Shown piece by piece: positions 1 through 5,813 of a stretch of 11,595 nt of DNA. Source of the DNA: Scybalousia_A sp964639765. GTDB taxonomy: Bacteria > Bacteroidota > Bacteroidia > Bacteroidales > P3. The notes under the pieces were generated by a model. The model did no database searches and was not told where the DNA came from. It saw only the letters and a list, made by a program, of their open reading frames with translations. The number at the start of each line of letters is the position of its first letter. Positions within the stretch are counted from its first letter, which is position 1. The stretch is from contig CAZXEN010000043.1 of NCBI GenBank assembly GCA_964639765.1, positions 1-11,595 of the forward strand. Direction: 5' to 3'. The position numbers and the translations under genes are program-made.

Positions 1-56
1 AGACCTGTTTGCACGAATACTGCTAAACATATAAAAAAGATATTTTTTCTTTTCAT
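1..56 (-). CDS. 5' end of an exported protein (partial, runs off the left edge)
   Basis: Only the first 18 complete codons are inside the window. They read MKRKNIFFICLAVFVQTG: a lysine/arginine-rich start followed by a hydrophobic stretch, which is the beginning of a Sec signal peptide, so the product is exported. The ATG at 56 is chosen because a near-consensus Bacteroidota promoter lies 27 bases upstream (83-113) and no other start is visible. Nothing can be said about the mature protein. It is transcribed away from the tRNA-Leu terminator, so it is a separate transcription unit. It may be related in regulation to the lipoprotein gene at the right end of the window, which has an almost identical promoter. 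Confidence 0.6.
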   Translation of the reverse strand, partial: MKRKNIFFICLAVFVQTG

Positions 57-82
57 GGTCTTACACTTTTTTATTAATGCGG

Positions 83-113
83 CAAAGTTATGAAATTATT
101 TTGAAATAACAAA
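83..113 (-). promoter_or_regulatory. Bacteroidota promoter for the left-edge exported gene
   Basis: Read on the minus strand there is TTTG (110-113), a 19-base spacer, then TAACTTTG (83-90), matching the Bacteroidota sigma-ABfr pattern TTTG/TAnnTTTG. The ATG at 56 follows with a leader of roughly 20 bases. About 30 of 33 bases (82-113) are shared with the promoter at 11412-11443. Confidence 0.65.
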
Positions 114-305
114 ATAAAACGGAGAAAATTTTCAGAATCAGTACATTTTTTAAAGAGCAAAGCAAGTGGCTCTTTCCTTTTCCGTGATTTTAGACTACTT
201 TGTAGCGTCTCTTCTGTTACTTAACTATCTGACAAAGACCATTGCTGAATTAGGATTTTTTTATTTTACAAGGATTTACAAATATTTTTATAAACAAAAG
301 GAAAT
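114..305. other. AT-rich intergenic stretch with one small hairpin
   Basis: No convincing reading frame is visible. The one clear structure is an inverted repeat, AAAGAGC (152-158) and GCTCTTT (169-175), with a 10-base loop. It has no T run directly after it on either strand, so I do not call it a terminator. The decamer GTAGCGTCTC (202-211) reappears as its exact reverse complement at 11542-11551. The stretch is loosely similar in order and composition to 11444-11574. Confidence 0.4.
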
Positions 306-337
306 AAAAAAAAGGAACAATTATTAATTGCTCCTTT
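306..337 (-). terminator. Rho-independent terminator of tRNA-Leu
   Basis: On the minus strand a 9-bp stem (GGAGCAATT with AATTGTTCC, one G-T pair, 3-base loop; 314-334) is followed directly by eight T (complement of 306-313). It begins about 10 bases after the 3' end of the tRNA, as expected for a monocistronic tRNA transcript. Confidence 0.8.
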
Positions 338-347
338 GTTTTTGTGT

Positions 348-428
348 GCGGATGGAGAGACTCGAACTCTCACCCCTCTCGGGACTAGATCCTAAGTCTA
401 GCGCGGCTACCAATTACGCCACATCCGC
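348..428 (-). tRNA. tRNA-Leu (anticodon UAG)
   Basis: The minus strand folds into a class II tRNA of 81 nucleotides. The acceptor stem pairs GCGGATG with CATCCGC. The anticodon stem CTAGA/TCTAG encloses the loop CTTAGGA, giving anticodon UAG, which reads CUA leucine codons. A long variable arm (CCC-GAGA-GGG) and a T arm GAGAG-TTCGAGT-CTCTC follow. The variable arm is the extra-long kind expected of tRNA-Leu. The 3' CCA is not encoded (the next bases are ACA), so it would be added by the CCA-adding enzyme, as is common in this phylum. It has its own promoter (444-474) and terminator (306-337) and so does not depend on the upstream ompH gene. Confidence 0.95.
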
Positions 429-443
429 TCAGAATTGCGTTTG

Positions 444-474
444 CAAAAGTACTATCATTTTCTGTACCTGCAAA
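444..474 (-). promoter_or_regulatory. Promoter of tRNA-Leu
   Basis: On the minus strand TTTG (471-474), a 19-base spacer and TACTTTTG (444-451) match the Bacteroidota TTTG/TAnnTTTG promoter. The -7 element ends about 15 bases before the mature tRNA 5' end at 428. Confidence 0.65.
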
Positions 475-501
475 ATTTTTTCGCAATTTTTTTTATTTTT
501 T

Positions 502-1020
502 TTATTTCTTTATGCCTAATTGTTTCTCTATAAGAGATGTAACATCATCAGAATCATTTGCATACCATAAAGCACCATTTTCTTCTATGATATAATCAAA
601 TTTATTTGCTTTGGCAACTGCTTCTGCTGCTGCACGTACTTTCTCATATATCTTTTGAATCAATTCTGTCTGTTTTGTATTTATTTCTGCAGAAGAATTC
701 TGTCTGAAAGTTTGGAAACGTGTGTAAGCATCCTGAAGTTCCTTTTGTTTGTTTTGTTTTAAAAGGTCTGACAACTGGTCTTGTTTTGCTTCATATTCTG
801 CCTGCATTCTTTCCAATTCTTTTTGCATTGATTCCAATTCTGTTGACAATTGGTCTGCAAAAAGTTTCAATTCATTCTGTGCTGAATCATAATCAGGTAA
901 TTTACGTATAAGTTCATCAGAATTGAAGTGGCCTATTTTTAAGGCTCTCTGTGCAAAAGATGTGTTAAAAGAGAATGCTAACACCAAGCATAGTACTAAT
1001 AATTGAATTGTCCTTTTCAT
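502..1020 (-). CDS. OmpH/Skp-family periplasmic chaperone (downstream copy)
   Basis: The 172-residue product has a signal peptide (residues 1-24, ending SFAQ). The mature part begins with the family's short beta segment containing KIGHFNSDELIRKLPDY. A long Gln/Glu/Lys-rich alpha-helical, coiled-coil region follows (about residues 45-130), and then a C-terminal strand region with FDYIIEENGALWY. Length and layout fit the OmpH/Skp family (Pfam OmpH), trimeric chaperones that hold unfolded outer-membrane proteins in the periplasm and deliver them to the BAM complex. It is the second of two tandem ompH genes behind bamA. A 62-base gap with a -7-like element (1057-1064) separates it from its paralogue. 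The ATG at 1020 gives a complete signal peptide. Family assignment is strong; any division of labour between the two copies is unknown. Confidence 0.9.
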   Translation of the reverse strand: MKRTIQLLVLCLVLAFSFNTSFAQRALKIGHFNSDELIRKLPDYDSAQNELKLFADQLSTELESMQKELERMQAEYEAKQDQLSDLLKQNKQKELQDAYTRFQTFRQNSSAEINTKQTELIQKIYEKVRAAAEAVAKANKFDYIIEENGALWYANDSDDVTSLIEKQLGIKK

Positions 1021-1056
1021 ATAAATAATATATTTTTATTGTTTTCTAAGAATTTG

Positions 1057-1064
1057 CAAAGATA
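1057..1064 (-). promoter_or_regulatory. Possible internal promoter (-7 element) between the two ompH genes
   Basis: The minus strand carries TATCTTTG, a full match to TAnnTTTG, 37 bases before the downstream ompH ATG. No TTTG is found at the expected -33 distance, so it may be a weak or secondary promoter giving the downstream copy extra expression. Confidence 0.4.
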
Positions 1065-1082
1065 ATATTTTTTTTGTAACTA

Positions 1083-1616
1083 CTATCTTTTTGTTGAATT
1101 ATTATTTGTTTTATACCCCAATTCAGCAAGAACAAGGTCGCTGACATCTGTTTTGCTGTCTACAAACAGAACAGTTGCTCCAGATGCTTTATCCAAGATA
1201 AGGGAATAATTCTTTTCCTTGGCAATCTTTTCTATTGCATTGTATATCTTATCCTGAATTGGCTTTATAAGTTCAGAACGTTTTTTTGACAAGTCTCCTT
1301 CTGAACCAAATCTCTGTTTTTGCAAAGCTTTTGCTTCTTTTTCTGCAGCTACTATTTCATTTTCTTTTTTAGTCTTAAGATCTTCTGGTAGAAGCAAGGC
1401 TTCAGCCTGATAGGATTTATACATTCTATCAACCTCAGCAAGTTTATTCTCTATATCTTTTTGCCATTGCATGGAAACTTCTTCCAATTCTTTTTGTGCC
1501 TGCTTGTATTCCGGCAGGTTGTTAAGAATGTATTCAGAATCTACACAAGCAAATTTTTGTGCATAGGAAAACATACCTGCAAATAAAACTATTGTCAATA
1601 CTAATATCTTTTTCAT
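1083..1616 (-). CDS. OmpH/Skp-family periplasmic chaperone (upstream copy)
   Basis: The 177-residue product has a signal peptide (residues 1-20, ending FSYAQ). The mature start KFACVDSEYILNNLPEYKQAQ is followed by a charged coiled-coil region (about residues 40-125) and a C-terminal segment with YSLILDKASGATVLFVD. This is the typical Bacteroidota OmpH/Skp protein that shields outer-membrane proteins during periplasmic transit. It lies 49 bases downstream of bamA with no terminator or promoter visible between them, so it is probably cotranscribed with bamA. It resembles the neighbouring ompH in length and in the region around LPEY/LPDY but differs through most of the sequence, so the duplication is old. 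Confidence 0.9.
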   Translation of the reverse strand: MKKILVLTIVLFAGMFSYAQKFACVDSEYILNNLPEYKQAQKELEEVSMQWQKDIENKLAEVDRMYKSYQAEALLLPEDLKTKKENEIVAAEKEAKALQKQRFGSEGDLSKKRSELIKPIQDKIYNAIEKIAKEKNYSLILDKASGATVLFVDSKTDVSDLVLAELGYKTNNNSTKR

Positions 1617-1665
1617 TTCTTTTTATTTTATGATTTCGTTATTAATGTATTTCTTTTATCTATGA

Positions 1666-4236
1666 TTAGTCTATGGAATTTTGTAATGATATGTGGAATT
1701 GTCCTCCAGAGCGTTTTGTTTCTCCGTATGCAGGGTCGAATCCATAACCCCAATCCAAACCAAGCATACCAAACAGAGACATATATATTCTTACACCGAC
1801 ACCTGCAGAACGATACATTGTGAAAGGAGCAAATCCTTTGAAGTCTGCCCATGAATTACCTCCTTCCATAAATACAAGAGCAAAAACAGAAGCTGTTGGA
1901 TTAAGAGTAAGAGGATAACGTAACTCCATTGTGAATTTATCAAATACTGTAGCTCCATTATTTCCTGTAAGAGCAGAGTTTGTATAGCCTCTAAGAGCGA
2001 CCAACTCCCTGCCATCCAAAGCATATCCTGAAAGACCATCGCCTCCTACATAATATCTTTCAAAAGGAGAATAGTCAAGTTTCTTGTTATATCTTCCCAA
2101 GAAGCCAAAACGACTACGAGCAGAAAAAACCAAATCATCTATAATATTGAAATACCAAGCTAAACGTAAATTAACTTTATAGTATTCCAGCCATTTGTAT
2201 TTTTCTTTGGCACTCATGGAAGAATAGTCTTTGCCATTTACCAAAGAATAAGGAAATGTGAAAGCTCCATCGGCAGATATTTCTGAACCAGAACGAGGAT
2301 AAATAAGCTGGTCAACAGAATTTCTTCCTATGGTAACAGTGTATGCTATATCGTTGGAAACACCTGTAGGCATAATAAACGAAGTCCAATTCTTTACAGC
2401 ATATCTTTTGTATCTTATACCTTGAACAATGGAGAAATAATCGTCAGGCCATTGCAAACGTTGTCCCAAAGAAACATGTCCTCCAAATATACTCAAATAG
2501 TAATTTCTATCATTTGATGTATTATAATAGGAGTCATCTTGATAAGAATAATATACACCAAAGGAAAGAGAAGTAGGCTTTCTTCCTCCAAGCCATGGTT
2601 CAGTAAAACCGAAAGAGCCAGAATAGTAATAAGAACCATTTGTGTTAAATCTCAAAGAAATTTTTTGTCCTTCTCCTACAGGGAAAGGTCTCCATGCTTT
2701 TGGCTTAAAAACCTTGCTTGCTGCAAAGTTATCCAAAGCCAATCCAGCTGTAAGGATAACTCTTCCATAACCTCCCCAACCTCCTTGAAATTCTATACGA
2801 GAAGCAGAAGCTTCTTCTACTTGATATTCTATATCAACGGTTCCGTTTTCTGCATTGGGTTCTATTTTGGGATTTATTTTCTCTGCATTGAAGAAACCTA
2901 ACTGCTGTATCTCTCTTATTGAACGGATAACATCTTCTCTTGAAAACAATTCTCCGGGAACAGTCTTCAATTCTCTCATAACAACATAATCATTTGTCTG
3001 AGTATTTCCGCTAAGACTGATATTTCCTATTCTTGCCTGATTACCTTCATAGATACGCATTTCTATATCTATGGAATCATTTTCTACGTTAAGTTCTGTC
3101 GGGATAACCTTAAAGAACAGATAACCATCATCCAGATACAAAGAAGAAATATCTTTGCCTGTAGGATCATAAGAAACATTGCGGTCCAAGAGTTCTTTGT
3201 TGTAAGGATCGCCTTTTTTTATTCTAAGAAGTTTTGTAAGGTATTCTGAAGTATATTTTGTATTTCCAACCCAAGTAATATCTCTGAAATAGAATTTATG
3301 TCCTTCATAGATATTCATATTTATAACCATTTCATCAATGGTTTTTCTTTTCTTCTTACCAAATACACTTGCCACTCCTCTGCCTATGCTCCTGAAGAAA
3401 CCTTTTTTAACAGGGCGGTTTTGAACAAAAACAGTATCAAAAACAATACGTGCGTCCCTATATCCTTCGTTATTGTATTTGTCTATGACAAGTTCAAGGT
3501 CTTTTTCATAATCGGCTTTTTGAAAACGGGAAGATTTCCAAAATCTCCACCATCGTTTTTCTTTGGTATCTTTCATTTGCTTTTTTATCTTGCTGTCAGA
3601 TAAAAAACTATTGCCTTCTATGTTTATTTGACCTATCTTTATTTTTTTGCCTTTTTCTACATTGAAAGTAAGATGTACTTCATTTCTTTTGGAATTGGTA
3701 TCCTGTTCCTCTATTATATTTGTCTCCGTCAGGTAGTAGCCTTTTTCAACAAAGAAATCGGTAATAATGTTCTTACAATTGTTTTTCATGTTTTCGGTTA
3801 CAACATCGCCCAAAGCTATATGCAGACGTTCTTTTACCTTGTCTGCTTCTGAACGCGAGATATTTCCCGAAAACTTAAAATAAGACAAGCGCGGTTTTGT
3901 CTTTAGATTATATTCCAGATAAACAGTTCTTCCTTCTACCTTTGTAATATAAATATGTATGTCTTCAAATATTCCTTGTTTCCAAAGTTTATCTATGGCT
4001 GAAGAAAATTTATCTGAAGGTATGTAGATTTTTTGTCCTTTACTTATTCCAGAAAGAAGTATTACTGAATTTGCATCCAAATGGTCAGCTCCTGTAATGG
4101 TTATATCTCCAATCTCATATTCCTTTGGAGTGTAATAGTCCAACTCAATAACATTATCTTGAGCAAGAACTCCAAAAGTAGTTGCAAAAAACAAGAAAAA
4201 TAGTAATATATTTCGTTTATACATCTGTAAATTCAT
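1666..4236 (-). CDS. bamA: Outer-membrane protein assembly factor BamA
   Basis: This 856-residue Omp85 protein is the central subunit of the BAM complex and inserts beta-barrel proteins into the outer membrane. A signal peptide ends at LAQ (residue 26). Five POTRA domains follow, at about residues 41-113, 117-195, 201-312, 315-397 and 401-475. Recognisable POTRA signatures include ITITGADHLD, INIEGNSFL, ITWVGNTKY and ISLSGNTQT. The membrane barrel covers about 478-856 and has the Omp85 loop-6 motif LRGY at 748-751. POTRA3 carries an unusual strongly basic stretch at about 271-301. The ATG at 4236 is used; an in-frame ATG four codons later (4224) would give a tighter signal peptide and is equally possible. 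The gene lies 78 bases after uppS. A near-match to the -7 element (TGTCTTTG, 4253-4260) there might be a weak extra promoter. The gene order uppS-bamA-ompH-ompH is typical of Bacteroidales. Confidence 0.97.
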   Translation of the reverse strand: MNLQMYKRNILLFFLFFATTFGVLAQDNVIELDYYTPKEYEIGDITITGADHLDANSVILLSGISKGQKIYIPSDKFSSAIDKLWKQGIFEDIHIYITKVEGRTVYLEYNLKTKPRLSYFKFSGNISRSEADKVKERLHIALGDVVTENMKNNCKNIITDFFVEKGYYLTETNIIEEQDTNSKRNEVHLTFNVEKGKKIKIGQINIEGNSFLSDSKIKKQMKDTKEKRWWRFWKSSRFQKADYEKDLELVIDKYNNEGYRDARIVFDTVFVQNRPVKKGFFRSIGRGVASVFGKKKRKTIDEMVINMNIYEGHKFYFRDITWVGNTKYTSEYLTKLLRIKKGDPYNKELLDRNVSYDPTGKDISSLYLDDGYLFFKVIPTELNVENDSIDIEMRIYEGNQARIGNISLSGNTQTNDYVVMRELKTVPGELFSREDVIRSIREIQQLGFFNAEKINPKIEPNAENGTVDIEYQVEEASASRIEFQGGWGGYGRVILTAGLALDNFAASKVFKPKAWRPFPVGEGQKISLRFNTNGSYYYSGSFGFTEPWLGGRKPTSLSFGVYYSYQDDSYYNTSNDRNYYLSIFGGHVSLGQRLQWPDDYFSIVQGIRYKRYAVKNWTSFIMPTGVSNDIAYTVTIGRNSVDQLIYPRSGSEISADGAFTFPYSLVNGKDYSSMSAKEKYKWLEYYKVNLRLAWYFNIIDDLVFSARSRFGFLGRYNKKLDYSPFERYYVGGDGLSGYALDGRELVALRGYTNSALTGNNGATVFDKFTMELRYPLTLNPTASVFALVFMEGGNSWADFKGFAPFTMYRSAGVGVRIYMSLFGMLGLDWGYGFDPAYGETKRSGGQFHISLQNSID

Positions 4237-4314
4237 TCAATATTTGTTATTACAAAGACAATTTTACTAAAGGATAACGTTATTTTTTTGATTTCATTTT
4301 ATGAAAAGTAAATT

Positions 4315-5067
4315 TTATTTTGATATTTGTTCAGAAGTCTTTCCAAACCTTCGCTCTCTGGACTGATAATTTACGACTGCATCAATAAAATCTTGTTTTG
4401 TAAAATCAGGCCAAAGCACAGGAGTGAAAAACAATTCACTGTATGCTATTTGCCACAATAAAAAATTACTTATACGCTCTTCTCCGGATGTTCTTATAAG
4501 CAAATCTACATCGGGTATGGATTTTGTTGTCAGGTGATTGCTGACAGTTTCTTCTGTAATGTCTTCTATTCTAAGTTTTTTTTCTGCAACAAGGGAAGAT
4601 ATTTGTTTAGTCATTTCTATGATTTCCCATCTTGCGCTATAGTTAAGAGCCAAAATCAATGTCATTCGCTTATTATTCTTGGTCTTCTCTATCATATTGA
4701 GCAAAGAATCCCTTGCCTGTTCGCCCAAACCCATTGTATCGCCTATTGTTTCGAGACGAATATCATTGTCCATTAAGGTTTTTTCTTCCTGTGCTATTGT
4801 ATAAACCAACATCTGCATAAGAGCTTCCACCTCTTTTTGCGGTCTGTTCCAATTTTCTTTTGAAAAAGTATATAGAGTCAAATACTTTATTCCCAATTCT
4901 GTTGCTATTTCACAAGCATTGCGGACAGATTCCACACCATGTTGATGTCCAAAAATACGGTCTTGATTTTGTTTCTTTGCCCAGCGACCATTTCCATCCA
5001 TTATTATTGCTACATGTGCAGGTATTTTATTTTTGTCTATTTTACTTTTGTCATACAATGTATTCAT
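4315..5067 (-). CDS. uppS: Isoprenyl transferase / undecaprenyl diphosphate synthase
   Basis: The 250-residue product is a cis-prenyltransferase. It condenses isopentenyl diphosphates onto farnesyl diphosphate to make the C55 lipid carrier needed for peptidoglycan and surface glycans; it acts at the cytoplasmic membrane. The signature motifs are all present: MDGNGRWA with the catalytic Asp at residue 24, FGHQHG at 39-44, the FSKENWNRP segment at 68-76, and the C-terminal LLIRTSGEERISNF block followed by AYSELFFTP and LWPDF. Length is normal for the family. It begins 14 bases after the IPExxxVDY-like gene and is most likely cotranscribed with it from the promoter near 5619-5626. The ATG at 5067 places IPAHVAIIMDG at the usual distance from the N terminus. 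Confidence 0.97.
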   Translation of the reverse strand: MNTLYDKSKIDKNKIPAHVAIIMDGNGRWAKKQNQDRIFGHQHGVESVRNACEIATELGIKYLTLYTFSKENWNRPQKEVEALMQMLVYTIAQEEKTLMDNDIRLETIGDTMGLGEQARDSLLNMIEKTKNNKRMTLILALNYSARWEIIEMTKQISSLVAEKKLRIEDITEETVSNHLTTKSIPDVDLLIRTSGEERISNFLLWQIAYSELFFTPVLWPDFTKQDFIDAVVNYQSRERRFGKTSEQISK

Positions 5068-5081
5068 ATTCTCTACTATTT

Positions 5082-5594
5082 TTAGATATATATATTTTCC
5101 AAAAGAGGATTACTGTCTTTAAAACTCTCTATATCTTCGGAAAGTGAATGAATTTCGTTTTGCTTCTGTCCTTTTATCTTGGAAAAATTGAATTGATAGA
5201 AGATGTTGGCATATACAACATTCTTTACCATTTTAACTGCTTTAAGGATAGAAGCAGTTGCTTCTTTGTAATCTCTGCCAAGTACCAAAAGAACATAATC
5301 TATCTTTTGCAGACCGCTAAGAAAAACAACTGAATCATCTTCAAAAGAATTTGAAGGCATAAGCAAGTATGCTAAACTATTGCAACTGTCTGCATACAAA
5401 AGACAATCAAAAGCAAACTCTTTTTTTTGTTTTTCCTTGTACACAGAGAAGTTATTTGTTTTCTCAAAATCAAATCCAGCTATTTTTTGAATACGATAAG
5501 CAAGTTGAAAATCAGACAAAGGTGTATTTATACCTATCAGCGAAAAAGGTATTTCAGGGTATTCTATTTTCAGAGTTCCAACTTTCTTCTCCAT
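5082..5594 (-). CDS. IPExxxVDY-like family protein
   Basis: This 170-residue, probably cytoplasmic protein has no signal peptide or membrane segment. Its N-terminal half (FSLIGINTPLSDFQLAY at 17-33) resembles the Bacteroidota IPExxxVDY family, in which a similar 'hTpLsDYrLAy' segment precedes a C-terminal IPExxxVDY motif. Here the motif position reads LSGLQKIDY (92-100), so only the DY half is kept. The family has no established function. The start is ATG 5594. An upstream in-frame TTG at 5621 is rejected because it lies inside the -7 promoter element, upstream of any transcript start. As first gene of the uppS-bamA-ompH unit it may simply be cotranscribed. The family assignment is from memory of the motif and is moderately sure. 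Confidence 0.7.
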   Translation of the reverse strand: MEKKVGTLKIEYPEIPFSLIGINTPLSDFQLAYRIQKIAGFDFEKTNNFSVYKEKQKKEFAFDCLLYADSCNSLAYLLMPSNSFEDDSVVFLSGLQKIDYVLLVLGRDYKEATASILKAVKMVKNVVYANIFYQFNFSKIKGQKQNEIHSLSEDIESFKDSNPLLENIYI

Positions 5595-5618
5595 TTTTAG
5601 CAAAATTTCTTCAACGTG

Positions 5619-5626
5619 CAAAGATA
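5619..5626 (-). promoter_or_regulatory. -7 promoter element for the IPExxxVDY-uppS-bamA unit
   Basis: The minus strand reads TATCTTTG, an exact TAnnTTTG match, 24 bases before the ATG at 5594. No good TTTG lies at the expected -33 distance. It decides the start codon of the first gene, since the upstream TTG codon overlaps this element. Confidence 0.55.
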
Positions 5627-5759
5627 CTAAACTTTATTCAATTATAAAAAACAGGATAAACAAAATTTAGTTTTCACGAAAACATGTTTTATTTACTCTT
5701 GCTTTAAAAACCATTTTTCAGAAACAAAAGAGTTTGGATGCTGTTTTTTACAAGGAACT

Positions 5760-5791
5760 TTTGGGCTAATGAAAAAAATATCTTATCTTTG
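5760..5791 (+). promoter_or_regulatory. Promoter of the T9SS-secreted repeat protein
   Basis: TTTG (5760-5763), a 20-base spacer and TATCTTTG (5784-5791) form a near-perfect Bacteroidota promoter. The leader to the ATG at 5814 is about 15-20 bases. It is divergent from the promoter at 5619-5626; nothing else structured is seen in the intergenic region between them. Confidence 0.7.
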
Positions 5792-5813
5792 CAATACAAA
5801 ATAAATCATCAGG

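Noticed and set aside
152..175. 7-bp perfect hairpin as a terminator
   Set aside because: No T run follows on either strand and no gene ends just before it.
328..519. Small plus-strand open frame over the tRNA
   Set aside because: It runs antisense through tRNA-Leu and its promoter and has no signal of a real gene.
4253..4260. Separate promoter for bamA
   Set aside because: The element reads TGTCTTTG, missing the conserved A, and lacks a -33 box; kept only as a remark under bamA.
5595..5621. N-terminal extension of the IPExxxVDY-like protein from TTG 5621
   Set aside because: The TTG lies within the TATCTTTG -7 element, so it would be upstream of the transcript start.
5627..5759. A regulatory RNA or small gene in the divergent intergenic region
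   Set aside because: No stable hairpin, conserved motif or convincing reading frame was found beyond the two promoters.
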